In this document: one piece after another, positions 7,711-17,775 of the stretch
Layout of the letters: every line of letters begins with the position of its first letter
Position numbering within the stretch: the stretch's first letter is position 1
Assembly: GCA_041390145.1 (NCBI GenBank)
Contig: JAWKQM010000011.1
Location: 83,986-147,985, forward strand
DNA: 64,000 bases
Direction: 5' to 3'
Source of the DNA: Gemmatimonadales bacterium
Lineage (GTDB): Bacteria; Gemmatimonadota; Gemmatimonadetes; Gemmatimonadales; GWC2-71-9
Translations under genes and position numbers: made by a program
Notes under the pieces: generated by a model
Database searches by the model: none
The model's input: only the letters and a program-made list of their open reading frames with translations
Told to the model about the DNA's origin: nothing

Positions 7711-10700
7711 ATGGACGAGACGCAAGACACCGGGATGGACCGACGGCGCTTCCTGACCGTGCTCGGCGTGACCGGGGCGGGCACGGCGGCGTTGACCGGG
7801 TGCTCCACGGACCGGGTGCAGAAACTGATTCCGTACCTGGTGCAGTCCGAGGACCAGGTGCCCGGCATCCCCACCTTCTACGCCAGCACCTGCACCGAGT
7901 GCGCCGCCGGGTGCGGGTTGCATGTGAAGACCCGCGAGGCCCGCGCGATCAAGCTGGAGGGCAACCCCGCGCACCCGGTCAACGCCGGGAAGCTCTGCGC
8001 CCGGGGCCAGGCGGGGTTGCAGTCACTCTACAATCCGAACCGCGTCCGGGGACCCCAGAGGCGGCAAGCCGACGGCGGCGCGTCCGACATCCCGTGGACC
8101 GACGCGGTGGCCGAGTTCGCCGCCAAGGCGAGCGCGGCGGGCGGCAAGGTGGCCGTCATCTCCGGGGCGGGGCGGGGGACGTTTTCCGATCTCCTCGCCG
8201 AGTGGACCGCGGCGCTCGGCGGCAAGGTGGTGCGCTACCAGCCCTTCGACCATGAGCCGATGCGGGCGGCCAACCGCCAGGTGTTCGGCGTCGATACGCT
8301 CCCGGCATACGACTTCGCCAGCGCGCGGTTCATCCTCTCGTTCGGGGCGGACTTCCTGGAGACCTGGCTGGCGCCGGTCGAGAACCAGCGCGGCTTCGCC
8401 GCCTCGCACGGCTATCACGACGGCACGATGTCCCGCCACGTGGCGCTCGCCCCGCGGATGTCCCTGACCGGGATGAACGCCGACGAGTGGTTTGCCATCG
8501 TGCCGGGCGCCGAGGCGACGATCGCGCTCTCCATGGCGCAGGTGATCCTGGCGGAGCGGAGCAGCGCGCCGTCCGACGCGATGGGATTGCGCGGGATGCT
8601 CGCCGCGTACGCTCCCGAGCAGGTGGCCCAGCAGACCGGCCTCACGGCGGAGCAGATTCAACTCCTGGCCCGCGAGTTCGTGTCGGCCGAGCCGAGCCTG
8701 GCGGTGGCTGGCGGCATCGGCAGCCAGCACGCCGGCGCCGCGCAGGTCTGCGCCGCGGTCAACATCCTCAACTACGTGGCCGGCAATGTCGGCCAGACGG
8801 TTCGGTTCGGCGCCGATCTCGAGTCGGGCGACGGCTACGCCGCCCTTGCCGCGCTGCAGAAGGAGATGGAGGCGGGGCAGATCGCGGTGCTGCTGGTCCA
8901 CGACGCGAACCCGGTCTACGCGCTGCCGAAGAGCTCCGGTTTCGCGGCCGCCATGGCCAAGGTGCCGTACAAGGTCTCGACCGCGCTGGTGCTCGATGAA
9001 ACGGCCGCGATGTGCGACCTCATCCTGCCGCAGTCGCACGCACTCGAGCGCTGGGACGACCTCCGCCCCCGCGCCGGGATCCAGTCGCTGATGCAGCCCG
9101 TCATGGAGCCGGTGTTCGACACGCTGCCGGCGGGCGAAGTGCTCCTGCGCGTGGCCAAGGCGGCGAGCGGGCCGCTCGCCGGTTTCCAGGCCGCGTCCTG
9201 GGACGAATACCTGAAGGGGCAGTGGCAGGCGGTGGCCCGGAGCCGCGGGGTCGTTGATTTCCCCGGCTGGTGGGTGAACACGCTGGCACAGGGCGGGCTC
9301 TACGACACCGCGCCGGCACCGACGGCGGTGCGCCTGGCGTCCGGGGCGCAGCAGGTGGCGGGCGCCTCGCCCTCGTTCACCGGCGAAGGGGATTTCCTCT
9401 TTGCGCCGTCCGCCTCCCCGATGCTCTACGACGGCCGTGGCGCCGACAAGCCGTGGCTGCTGGAGAACCCCGACCCGGTCACCAAGATCACCTGGCAGTC
9501 CTGGGTGGAAATCCATCCCGAGACGGCTGCCGAGCTCGACATTCGCGAAGGCGAGATCGTCCGCCTGGTGTCGGCGTCGGGCAGCATCGAGGCGCCGGCG
9601 TACCTCTACCCCGGTGTGCGTCGTGACGTGGTCTCGGCCCCGCTGGGCTACGGACACACCAATTTCGGCGAGTACGCCACCGGCCGGGGCGTCAACGCGC
9701 TCGACCTGCTGGCGGCGCCGGGCGACGCGCCCTTCGTGCCCTACGTCTCCGCCCGCGTCGCGCTGGAAAAGACCAATCGCTACCAGAAGGTGGCCAAGAC
9801 GGAAGGCAACAACCGGCAGCTTGGCCGCGGCATCGCCGAGGCGATGCCGCTGGCGGCGGCGGCGAAGGGGCTGACTCCGGAAGAGGCGCATCACGAGGCG
9901 GCGGGGGGCGGGGCCCACGAGATCAACACGCCGCGCGAGCTCGATGCGATCGCCGGGTTCGCGGCGGCCCAGAAGGCAGCCACCCTCAAGGGCAATTATG
10001 TCGGTGACCATCCGCAGTGGGGGATGACCATCGACCTGTCCAAGTGCACCGGCTGTTCGGCGTGCGTCACCGCCTGCTACGCGGAGAACAACATCCCGAC
10101 CGTGGGTGAGTCGGAGGTGCTGCGCGGCCGCGAGATGAGCTGGATGCGCATCGAACGGTACTACCAGGGGGGCGCCGAGGGGGAGCCGCTCGAGACGCGG
10201 TTCGTCCCGATGCTCTGCCAGCACTGCGCCAACGCGCCGTGCGAGCCGGTCTGCCCGGTGTACGCGGCCTACCACACGCCGGACGGCCTCAACGGCCAGG
10301 TCTACAACCGCTGCGTCGGCACCCGCTACTGCAGCAACAACTGTCCCTTCAAGGTGCGGTACTTCAACTGGTTTGCCTACAACAAGAAGGCGTTCCCGGA
10401 GCCGCTCAACCTGCAGCTCAACCCCGACGTGACAGTTCGCGCCCGGGGCGTGATGGAAAAGTGCACCTTCTGCGTGCAGCGGATTCGCGGCGCCCAGAAC
10501 GCCGCCGCGCTGGACAAGCGCGCCCTCCGCGACGGCGACGTGACCAGCGCCTGCGCACAGGCCTGCCCGTCGGACGCCATCATCTTTGGCGACCGGATGG
10601 ATCCGGCCAGCCGGGTGGCGCTGAGCGCGGCCGACCCGCGCGGGTACCACGTCTTTGAGGAGACCAACGTGCGGCCGTCCATCACCTATCTGGCCAAGGT

Positions 10701-10722
10701 CCTCAACGGGGTGGAGGCGTAA
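7711..10722 (+). CDS. actB: Alternative complex III iron-sulfur/molybdopterin-like subunit ActB
   Basis: The open frame extends upstream to 7309, over actA, but the ATG at 7711 gives the proper start: residues 10-13 form the twin-arginine signal core (DRRRFL). The 1003-residue protein is the fused ActB. An N-terminal molybdopterin-oxidoreductase-like part (CTECAAGCG, then KLCARGQA) spans about 1-720. A ferredoxin-like part follows, with four cysteine clusters: CTGCSACVTAC, CQHCANAPCEPVCP, CVGTRYCSNNCP and CTFC followed by CAQACP. In characterised ACIII the first part carries no molybdenum cofactor and the clusters of the second part relay electrons. It ends 2 bp before actC. Confidence 0.95.
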   Translation: MDETQDTGMDRRRFLTVLGVTGAGTAALTGCSTDRVQKLIPYLVQSEDQVPGIPTFYASTCTECAAGCGLHVKTREARAIKLEGNPAHPVNAGKLCARGQAGLQSLYNPNRVRGPQRRQADGGASDIPWTDAVAEFAAKASAAGGKVAVISGAGRGTFSDLLAEWTAALGGKVVRYQPFDHEPMRAANRQVFGVDTLPAYDFASARFILSFGADFLETWLAPVENQRGFAASHGYHDGTMSRHVALAPRMSLTGMNADEWFAIVPGAEATIALSMAQVILAERSSAPSDAMGLRGMLAAYAPEQVAQQTGLTAEQIQLLAREFVSAEPSLAVAGGIGSQHAGAAQVCAAVNILNYVAGNVGQTVRFGADLESGDGYAALAALQKEMEAGQIAVLLVHDANPVYALPKSSGFAAAMAKVPYKVSTALVLDETAAMCDLILPQSHALERWDDLRPRAGIQSLMQPVMEPVFDTLPAGEVLLRVAKAASGPLAGFQAASWDEYLKGQWQAVARSRGVVDFPGWWVNTLAQGGLYDTAPAPTAVRLASGAQQVAGASPSFTGEGDFLFAPSASPMLYDGRGADKPWLLENPDPVTKITWQSWVEIHPETAAELDIREGEIVRLVSASGSIEAPAYLYPGVRRDVVSAPLGYGHTNFGEYATGRGVNALDLLAAPGDAPFVPYVSARVALEKTNRYQKVAKTEGNNRQLGRGIAEAMPLAAAAKGLTPEEAHHEAAGGGAHEINTPRELDAIAGFAAAQKAATLKGNYVGDHPQWGMTIDLSKCTGCSACVTACYAENNIPTVGESEVLRGREMSWMRIERYYQGGAEGEPLETRFVPMLCQHCANAPCEPVCPVYAAYHTPDGLNGQVYNRCVGTRYCSNNCPFKVRYFNWFAYNKKAFPEPLNLQLNPDVTVRARGVMEKCTFCVQRIRGAQNAAALDKRALRDGDVTSACAQACPSDAIIFGDRMDPASRVALSAADPRGYHVFEETNVRPSITYLAKVLNGVEA

Positions 10723-10724
10723 CG

Positions 10725-12058
<1,334 letters not shown>

Positions 12059-12059
<1 letters not shown>

Positions 12060-12568
12060 TGGCGACCATGACGCCGGGCGTCCTCGCCAGCTTCATCCAC
12101 GTCGACGCCGCGACCGATGCGATCCGCGCCCTGCAGGCGCAGGGGCACAAGGACCTGACCGTGTATACGCCGGCCCCCAACCACGAGATCGAGGAAGTGC
12201 TCGATCACCCGGTGAGCCCGGTGCGCCTGTTCACGCTGATCGGTGGCGCGACGGGCTGTGCGGCCGGTTTCGCGATGACCTTCTGGATGTCCAACAACTG
12301 GCCCCTGCTGGTCGGCGGCAAGCCAATCGCCACGGTGCCCCCGTATGTCGTGCTCGGGTTCGAGCTGATGATCCTCCTCGGCGCCCTCAGCACCGTGGCC
12401 GGCGTCATCATCATGTCGGCGGTGAACGCCCGCAAGCGGATTCCCTACAGCGAGAAGTTTTCCGATGACCAGATCGGCGTGTTCGTGCCCTGCCGCGCCG
12501 AGCAGGCCGCGGCGGTCGAGTCCCTGCTCAAGCGCGCCGGTTCGGTGGAGGTGACGCATGCGTCGTAG
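12059..12568 (+). CDS. actD: Alternative complex III subunit ActD (DUF3341)
   Basis: The start was set at the ATG that overlaps the actC stop (TGATG). This gives 169 residues, the usual ActD size. The N-terminal half looks like a small cytoplasmic domain (FIHVDAATDAIRALQAQGHK). Two transmembrane helices follow (LFTLIGGATGCAAGFAMTFW and about residues 98-120), with a short C-terminal soluble tail. ActD belongs to the DUF3341 family found only in ACIII operons. It packs against the membrane core and has no cofactor. It overlaps actE by 11 bp. Confidence 0.93.
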
Positions 12569-13136
12569 CGCGCATCCGGCCTTCGCGCTGGTGCTCCTGG
12601 CCACGGTCACCGCCGGCTGCAGCAGCTGGTACAACGACGTGCCCTCGCCCGACAATCTCCTGGCGCAGGTGCCGTGGTTCGACCACATGATCGCGTCACG
12701 CGCCGTCTGGCCCTACTCCCGTATCGGCATCCCGCGGAACACCCCCCCCGGCACGGTGCCGATCACCGGGGGCGAGGTGGACTGGTCGGCGGAATGGGCC
12801 GTCGCCAACACCACGACCGCCGACAAGCTCGTGAACCCGACCGACGGGGTGCCCACCGCCCGCGGCGACACCCTCTTCCACACCTTCTGCACCGTCTGTC
12901 ACGGTGTGGCCGGCGCGGGGGATGGCCCAGTCGGCCCCAAGGTGGCCGCACCATCCCTCCTGACGCCGCGGGCCATCGGGTACAGCGATGGCTACATCTA
13001 CAGCATCATCCGGTATGGCCGTGGCATCATGGGCAAGTACGGCGACAAGATCACCGAGCAGGATGATCGCTGGCAGGTCGTCAATTACGTGCGTCAGCTG
13101 CAGGCCGCGGCGGTCCAGCCGGCGGGAGGTCAGTGA
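12558..13136 (+). CDS. actE: Alternative complex III monohaem cytochrome c subunit ActE
   Basis: The 192-residue protein has a lipoprotein signal (TVTAGC, lipid-modified Cys at residue 21) and a single haem c motif CTVCH at residues 110-114. A likely distal Met ligand lies in the segment GIMGKYGDK. In ACIII, ActE is the lipid-anchored monohaem cytochrome on the periplasmic face that passes electrons onward to oxidase or soluble carriers. Its TGA stop shares its last base with the ATG of actF. Confidence 0.94.
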   Translation: MRRSAHPAFALVLLATVTAGCSSWYNDVPSPDNLLAQVPWFDHMIASRAVWPYSRIGIPRNTPPGTVPITGGEVDWSAEWAVANTTTADKLVNPTDGVPTARGDTLFHTFCTVCHGVAGAGDGPVGPKVAAPSLLTPRAIGYSDGYIYSIIRYGRGIMGKYGDKITEQDDRWQVVNYVRQLQAAAVQPAGGQ

Positions 13137-14482
13137 TGAGCGACGCCAAGCTTCGCGTTCACCTTTCCGGGTCCGCCCTCGGCGGCCGGTTCCAGCTCCT
13201 CGTCCTCGGCGGCGGGATCCTCGCGCTCGCCGGCGCCGCGCTCTTCGCCATGTCGCTCACCGGCGGCCAGGCGGATCGGGCCTGGCAGCTCTTCCATGTG
13301 AACTGGCTCTACTTCACCGGCCTCGCCGGCGGATCGGTGGCCGTCGCGGCGGTGCACAAGATCGTCAAGGCCCGGTGGTCCGGCGTCGTGCTGCGGTTTG
13401 CCGAGGCGGCGGTGGCCTTCTTCCCGATCTCGCTTCTCGGGTTGGTGCTGATCTTCACCGTCGGCTATGACCACATCTACGGGCCGATGCAGGAGCAGCT
13501 GCACTCGATGGCCCACGGGAAGGCGCTCTGGCTGTCGAAGCCGTGGATGTTCGGCCGGCTCCTGGTGGGACTCTCCGCGCTCTATTATCTCGGGTGGCAG
13601 CTGATCCGCGCCGACCTCCTGCCCGACGTCGCCGACACGCTCGACCAGGCCGACGGCGCGCGCCGGGCCCGCTACGATCGGATGCTGGCCGGCTTCGACA
13701 ACAGCGAGGCGGGGCGCGCCGCCAACGAGGCGCGCCTGGCGCGCCTGGCGCCGCTCTTCGCCGCCACCTACTCCCTGGTCTTCACCCTGGTGGCCTTCGA
13801 CGGCATCATGGCGCTCCAGCCGCACTGGTTTTCCAACCTGCTCGGCGGCTTCTACTTCATGGGCTCGTTCCTCGGCGCCCACATGCTGCTGGCCATCATG
13901 GTCATGTACGCCGGCACCCAGACCGGCGTCTGGAGCCTGATTTCGCCGAAGCAGCGGCACGACCTCGGAAAGCTCTGCTTCGGGTTGACCGTGTTCTGGG
14001 CCTACCTCATGTTCGCCCAGTTCCTCGTCATCTGGTACGGCAACCTCCCCGAGGAGACCGGCTTCGTCTTTGCGCGACTCTGGGGCTCCTGGCTCCCGAT
14101 CGGCCGCGCGGTGTTCCTTGGGATGTTCATCATTCCCTTCATCGGCCTCCTCGGCGTGGCGCCGAAGAAGTTCCCCGGCACGATGGCTCTTTTCGCCACC
14201 GTCTCCCTGGTGGCGCTCTGGCTGGAGCGGTACCTGATGGTGATGCCGTCGGTGACCGAGCTCGACGGCCCGACCTTCGGCCTTCCGGAGCTTGGCCCGA
14301 CGCTGCTGATGGCGGGGCTCTTCTTCCTGACCTATGGTCTCTTTGCCCGCCGCTTCCCGATGGTGTCGCCGCGACTGGCGGAAATCACCGTCTCGGCCGA
14401 ACGCCATCACGCGACCGAAGATCATTACGACCATGACGAATCCGCGAAGGACTTCCTGCCTTCGCCCGAGGCAGGGCAGTAG
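13136..14482 (+). CDS. actF: Alternative complex III membrane subunit ActF (ActC-like)
   Basis: A GTG at 13133 is in frame, but the ATG at 13136 is preferred. It reproduces the one-base stop/start overlap seen at actC-actD and has GGGAGGT about 6 bp upstream. The 448-residue product has about ten transmembrane segments and resembles a distant, NrfD-like copy of ActC. It forms the second half of the ACIII membrane core, and proton-channel roles have been proposed for the family. The operon ends here: no actG-like gene and no terminal oxidase genes follow. GGGCAG repeats surround the stop codon, followed by a strong terminator. Confidence 0.93.
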   Translation: MSDAKLRVHLSGSALGGRFQLLVLGGGILALAGAALFAMSLTGGQADRAWQLFHVNWLYFTGLAGGSVAVAAVHKIVKARWSGVVLRFAEAAVAFFPISLLGLVLIFTVGYDHIYGPMQEQLHSMAHGKALWLSKPWMFGRLLVGLSALYYLGWQLIRADLLPDVADTLDQADGARRARYDRMLAGFDNSEAGRAANEARLARLAPLFAATYSLVFTLVAFDGIMALQPHWFSNLLGGFYFMGSFLGAHMLLAIMVMYAGTQTGVWSLISPKQRHDLGKLCFGLTVFWAYLMFAQFLVIWYGNLPEETGFVFARLWGSWLPIGRAVFLGMFIIPFIGLLGVAPKKFPGTMALFATVSLVALWLERYLMVMPSVTELDGPTFGLPELGPTLLMAGLFFLTYGLFARRFPMVSPRLAEITVSAERHHATEDHYDHDESAKDFLPSPEAGQ

Positions 14483-14511
14483 GGCAGGAAGGCAGCGGAG
14501 TAGTCGAAAGA

Positions 14512-14545
14512 AAACGGAGGGCTCCCAATCGGGAGCCCTCCGTTT
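14512..14545. terminator. Strong, probably bidirectional terminator
   Basis: A perfect 15-bp stem (AAACGGAGGGCTCCC against its complement) closes a 4-nt AATC loop and is followed by a T-rich run on the plus strand. On the minus strand the stem ends in a T run as well. It lies between two converging transcription units, actABCDEF on the plus strand and the sigma/anti-sigma operon on the minus strand, and would end both. Confidence 0.9.
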
Positions 14546-14552
14546 CTATCTT

Positions 14553-14588
14553 CGCCCTGCCGCCCTGCCGCCCTGCCGCCCTGCCGCC
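14553..14588. repeat. Octamer tandem repeat (CGCCCTGC)n
   Basis: Four and a half exact copies of the 8-bp unit CGCCCTGC lie between the terminator and the 3' end of the anti-sigma gene. Related octamers (TGCCCCGC and similar) recur next to other stop codons in this window, at about 340-371, 14464-14500, 17760-17775 and 28219-28240. That suggests a small family of intergenic repeats. Confidence 0.8.
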
Positions 14589-14635
14589 TTACTTCACCCT
14601 CAACATGAACGCCTTACTTCACCCTCAACATGAAC
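14586..14635. repeat. Perfect 25-bp tandem duplication at a gene end
   Basis: The unit GCCTTACTTCACCCTCAACA plus 5 more bases occurs twice without mismatch (14586-14610 and 14611-14635). On the minus strand it encodes the last residues and the stop codon of the anti-sigma gene, so the tail and its TAA are present twice. Only the first stop is used. The duplication looks recent because the copies are identical. Confidence 0.9.
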
Positions 14636-15642
14636 GCCTTCAGGGAGTCCGATGGGGCGCTGCCGAAGATGGCGAGGGTTCGCGGGGCGCTCCTGGCGGG
14701 GGCTGCTGGCGTGGAGCCGTCCAGCGGCAGCGGCGGCGAGGCGATCTCCATGTCCTGCAACTCGGCGCTGGCGCTCTGACCGGATTGCTGGGACAGGAGC
14801 GCGGCCACCTCGGGGGCGGGGCCCTCGACGGTGCTGATCACCTCGCCGTTGGCGAGGAGCTGCGTGACCAGCGTGATCGGCCGGCCTCCCTGCGGGGCCT
14901 GCTGCTGCTTCACCTGGACGACGGGGACCCCCTCCACCCTCGGGACCCAATCGTCGCGCTCGGACTGGTCGTTGGCAAAGGAGACCGTCCGCCAGACGCC
15001 CGTCAGCACCGGCTCCTTGTCCGCCGAGGTGCCGCCGAGTGACGACAGCGACGTGCCCGGGGGCCGTGGCGGGTCGATCTGCGCCACGGGGAGGGCTTCG
15101 GGCTGGGCCGGTGATGCGGCGGGGGGCGAGGGCGGGGAGGTTCGACGACGCGGGGTGGCTTCGGTGCGGGTTGCGAGCGCCTCCGGTGCGGGCGACTCCA
15201 CTTCCATGGAGTTGCCGGCCGGTGTCACGGTGGTGACGGGATTGCCCTGGGCCGGGGGGACGATGTTCGAGGCGATCGGGTCGGCCGGGACGCCCGACTC
15301 GAACCAATGGTTCATCCCCCAGCCGAGTCCGAGCGCGGCCACCACGCTGGCAGCCCAGGCGGCGTTGTGCAGTCGCCGGCTCCGGAGCGAAGGCGCCTGG
15401 TGGAAGGTGGGGGAGAGTTCGGCGTACGGCCGTGGCCGGATCCGGCGGGGGGCCGCGGTGACCAGGAGGGCCGTGGTGCGGTCGCGGAGGGCGGCAATCG
15501 CGTCGCGTTCGGCCCGGCAGCCTGGGCAACCGGCAAGATGGTGCTCGATCTCCACGCACTGCGACCGGCTCAGCGCCTGGTCCAGGTATGCGTGCAGTTC
15601 GTCTTCGGGAATGTGGCGCAGGGGTTCAGGAGTGCGCGGCAT
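14614..15642 (-). CDS. Membrane anti-sigma factor with zinc-finger domain
   Basis: The frame is open further upstream, but the ATG at 15642 begins the recognisable protein (MPRTPEPLRHIPEDELHAYL), giving 342 residues. The N-terminal zinc-finger anti-sigma domain shows Cys29, His34, Cys39 and Cys42 (HHLAGCPGC). One transmembrane helix follows at about 92-110 (LHNAAWAASVVAALGLGWGM). The rest, about 230 residues, is a Pro/Ala-rich linker and an extracytoplasmic domain without a recognised fold. It overlaps the sigma gene by 17 bp, so both should be made in step. It probably holds the ECF sigma factor at the membrane until an envelope signal releases it. Confidence 0.85.
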   Translation of the reverse strand: MPRTPEPLRHIPEDELHAYLDQALSRSQCVEIEHHLAGCPGCRAERDAIAALRDRTTALLVTAAPRRIRPRPYAELSPTFHQAPSLRSRRLHNAAWAASVVAALGLGWGMNHWFESGVPADPIASNIVPPAQGNPVTTVTPAGNSMEVESPAPEALATRTEATPRRRTSPPSPPAASPAQPEALPVAQIDPPRPPGTSLSSLGGTSADKEPVLTGVWRTVSFANDQSERDDWVPRVEGVPVVQVKQQQAPQGGRPITLVTQLLANGEVISTVEGPAPEVAALLSQQSGQSASAELQDMEIASPPLPLDGSTPAAPARSAPRTLAIFGSAPSDSLKAFMLRVK

Positions 15643-16147
15643 GGTTCCGTTTCCGTTCGACTTCCATACGGTCATGGGCTTCGATGAGGCGCTTTCGGGC
15701 ACGGGCCAGCGTGGTCCCGACGGCGCCGACGGCAAGTCCTGATTGTTCGGCAATTTCCGGATAGCTGAGGCCGGCGTCCCAGAGGAGGAGGACGTCCCGG
15801 TCGCGCTGGGAAAGTTCCGCCAGGGCCTCCCGGACCTTTTCCATCTTCTCATCGTGCTCGACGTTCTCTTCCCCCTCCGGCTCGACCTGGTGCCGCTGCG
15901 TCGGCTCGTTGGTCAGCAGCGTCAGGTGCTTCCTCCGCCGGATGGCCGACCGGGCCTCGTCGCGCGCCAGGTTGGCCGCCACGGCAAAGACCCACGCCCG
16001 CGGCTTCTCCGGCCGATGCCGCATGGCCCGGACGAACACCTCCTGTGCCAGGTCCTCCGCCCGGTCGGCGTCCCACACCTTGCGGTACAGGAACCGCACC
16101 ACCGCGGCGTAGGTCGTCAGGTAGAGGGTTTCGAGTTCGTCGCGCAC
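15626..16147 (-). CDS. ECF-type RNA polymerase sigma factor
   Basis: The start used is the GTG at 16147, where sequence typical of sigma-70 region 2 begins (RDELETLYLTTYAAVVRFLY), giving 173 residues. A longer start at GTG 16258 is open but adds 37 residues unlike the family. Region 2 includes DLAQEVFVRAMRH and the region 4 helix-turn-helix is LSYPEIAEQSGLAVGAVGTT. A short acidic linker separates them. With the overlapping anti-sigma gene this is a standard envelope-stress pair. Its target promoters are unknown; the two RpoE-like promoters at 44.9 and 52.8 kb are candidates, but that link is speculative. Confidence 0.87.
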   Translation of the reverse strand: MRDELETLYLTTYAAVVRFLYRKVWDADRAEDLAQEVFVRAMRHRPEKPRAWVFAVAANLARDEARSAIRRRKHLTLLTNEPTQRHQVEPEGEENVEHDEKMEKVREALAELSQRDRDVLLLWDAGLSYPEIAEQSGLAVGAVGTTLARARKRLIEAHDRMEVERKRNHAAHS

Positions 16148-16266
16148 GCAGGGCCTTTGGGACTGGGAAGTACGGCTGCACGTCCATCTCAAATATGGTA
16201 CTCTCGGGCCGAAATGCCATCTGGGTAGGAGACGCTTGTGGGGGGCGCCGGTGCACACCGCCCCGT

Positions 16267-17007
16267 CTATTTCTTGAACACGCAGCCCGGATGGAAGAGG
16301 TCGCCCCCCTCCGGCCAGGTGCTGCAGAGGTCGGGCTTGGCAGGGCGGCCGTCTTCGCGGAGCCGCCCGTGGAGGGTGCAGGCCACGCCGTCCTCGCCGA
16401 GGTAGCCGCAGGCTGAGATCATCTCGGATTCGATCGAGTCCTCCTCGTCGCGGTCGGTCTTGCAGAGGTACGGGGACTGTCTCGCCCTGACCAGCGCCTC
16501 GAGGCGGGTCTCCTCACGGGTGCACATGATCTCGACCTGCAGGTCCCTGCAGCAGGCCGCGCCCCGCGTGTGCTCGGCGGTCTTGCACGGGGCGCCCAGG
16601 CATGGGTTTGTCCCCAGGACAGGAAGCCCTGCCTTGACGTCCACCGCCGGACGGGCCACGAGGCGCCGCTGGTCCACGAGCCGGAACCGGTTGCCGCCCA
16701 GCTGTCTCGGTTGGTCGGGGCGCCGGGGGCGGGCAGGGGCTGGGCCGGCAAACCCATGGGCCCGGCACTTGGCCCGACCGTCGCCCTCCTTGAAGTGCTT
16801 GCAGGGCACGTGCAACCTGGTGTCGACCAGCAACTCCCCCTTCCGGACATACAGGCGGCCGAAGTCCATCCGGTCGGTGTGGCCCAGGAGCCAGGTGGCC
16901 TCGTGGTCGAGCGACTCGGGTCCGTCTTCCAGCTGGCCGATCCGGAGGGTGACATCGAGGTACCGGCACTGACGGCCGAGCGACTTGCAGGGGGGCGGTG
17001 TGGGCAT
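16267..17007 (-). CDS. Cysteine-rich protein with internal duplication, function unknown
   Basis: The 246-residue, signal-less protein contains about 14 cysteines arranged as two related halves. Each half opens with PCK followed by C and a DL/DV-type strand, and each closes with C-x-x-[FL]-x-E-x-G-x-x-x-C-x-x-H-G (CKHFKEGDGRAKCRAHG and CGYLGEDGVACTLHG). The pattern suggests metal or Fe-S binding, but I recognise no named family with confidence. It is transcribed toward the sigma operon and divergent from the blue-copper gene. Confidence 0.7.
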   Translation of the reverse strand: MPTPPPCKSLGRQCRYLDVTLRIGQLEDGPESLDHEATWLLGHTDRMDFGRLYVRKGELLVDTRLHVPCKHFKEGDGRAKCRAHGFAGPAPARPRRPDQPRQLGGNRFRLVDQRRLVARPAVDVKAGLPVLGTNPCLGAPCKTAEHTRGAACCRDLQVEIMCTREETRLEALVRARQSPYLCKTDRDEEDSIESEMISACGYLGEDGVACTLHGRLREDGRPAKPDLCSTWPEGGDLFHPGCVFKK

Positions 17008-17198
17008 GGGGGTCCGGATTGAGTGATCGCCGATGGTTCAGCCGAGAATGATAGCCGCACCGGGGGAGACTCGCGTGGCGGGGGGGGCGTCGGTTATCTT
17101 TGCGCCTTCGTTCACAAGGGGATCCGCACTTGTGCACGTGGGCCGGGCGGAGATGTGCGGGCGGGACAATTCATCAGCTCTTCGGAGGTTTGGCAGCG

Positions 17199-17672
17199 AT
17201 GCAGAAGATCAGCTTGGTTGCAGGTTTGGCCATTTTGGTGGCCGCGTGTGGTGGCGAGAACAAGGCCCCGGAGCAGGCGCCAGCGGCGACCCCGGCGGCC
17301 GAAGCGGCGCCCGCGGCGGCTCCCGCCCCGACTGGCACCACCTATGACGTCAACATGGAATTCGATGGCACGACCTATCACTTCGTGCCGAGCACCTTGA
17401 CCATCAAGCCCGGCGACGTCGTGAACTTCCATAACGTCAGCGGTGGCCCGCACAACGTCGCCTTCTGGGCTGACAGCATCCCGGCCGGCGCGGCGGCGGT
17501 GCTCGGCGCGAACATGCCCGACCAGATGCAGCCCCTCTCGGGCACCATGCTTGTCGTGCCGGACGCGGTCTACACGATCTCGTTCGCCGGCGCACCCGAG
17601 GGCGACTACAAGTTCTACTGCCTGCCGCACCTCGCGATGGGGATGAAGGGGATGATCACCGTCGAAGACTGA
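17199..17672 (+). CDS. Plastocyanin-like blue copper lipoprotein
   Basis: The start at ATG 17199 has GGAGG 10 bp upstream and begins a lipoprotein signal (ILVAAC, Cys17), giving 157 residues. An Ala/Pro/Glu linker leads to a cupredoxin domain. The four type-1 copper ligands are visible: His in GGPHNVAFW, then Cys, His and Met in FYCLPHLAMGM. It is likely a membrane-tethered electron carrier on the outside of the cytoplasmic membrane. A role as acceptor for the nearby alternative complex III is plausible but not shown. A terminator hairpin follows at 17702. Confidence 0.92.
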   Translation: MQKISLVAGLAILVAACGGENKAPEQAPAATPAAEAAPAAAPAPTGTTYDVNMEFDGTTYHFVPSTLTIKPGDVVNFHNVSGGPHNVAFWADSIPAGAAAVLGANMPDQMQPLSGTMLVVPDAVYTISFAGAPEGDYKFYCLPHLAMGMKGMITVED

Positions 17673-17701
17673 GTCTTCGCCAAGGCTTCACGGCGGTCAC
17701 C

Positions 17702-17734
17702 ACGAGGGGCAACCAGTGACTGGTTGCCCCTCGT
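17702..17734. terminator. Hairpin terminator after the copper protein gene
   Basis: A 16-bp perfect inverted repeat (ACGAGGGGCAACCAGT and its complement, one base apart) would form a long stem with a tiny loop. It sits between the converging blue-copper and PAP2 genes. Only a short T-rich tail follows, but the stem strength makes termination likely. Confidence 0.8.
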
Positions 17735-17775
17735 TGTATGCAGTCTGAAATTGAACTTCGGCCCCGCTGCCCCGC

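Noticed and set aside
8023..10650. Long antisense open frame opposite actB
   Set aside because: It is the shadow of a well-conserved gene and has no recognisable domain.
16148..16258. Longer start for the ECF sigma factor and a possible RpoE-like promoter near 16234
   Set aside because: The extra residues do not resemble sigma region 2. A CGTCT is present, but no AACC-type -35 lies at the right distance, so self-control by such a promoter is not supported.
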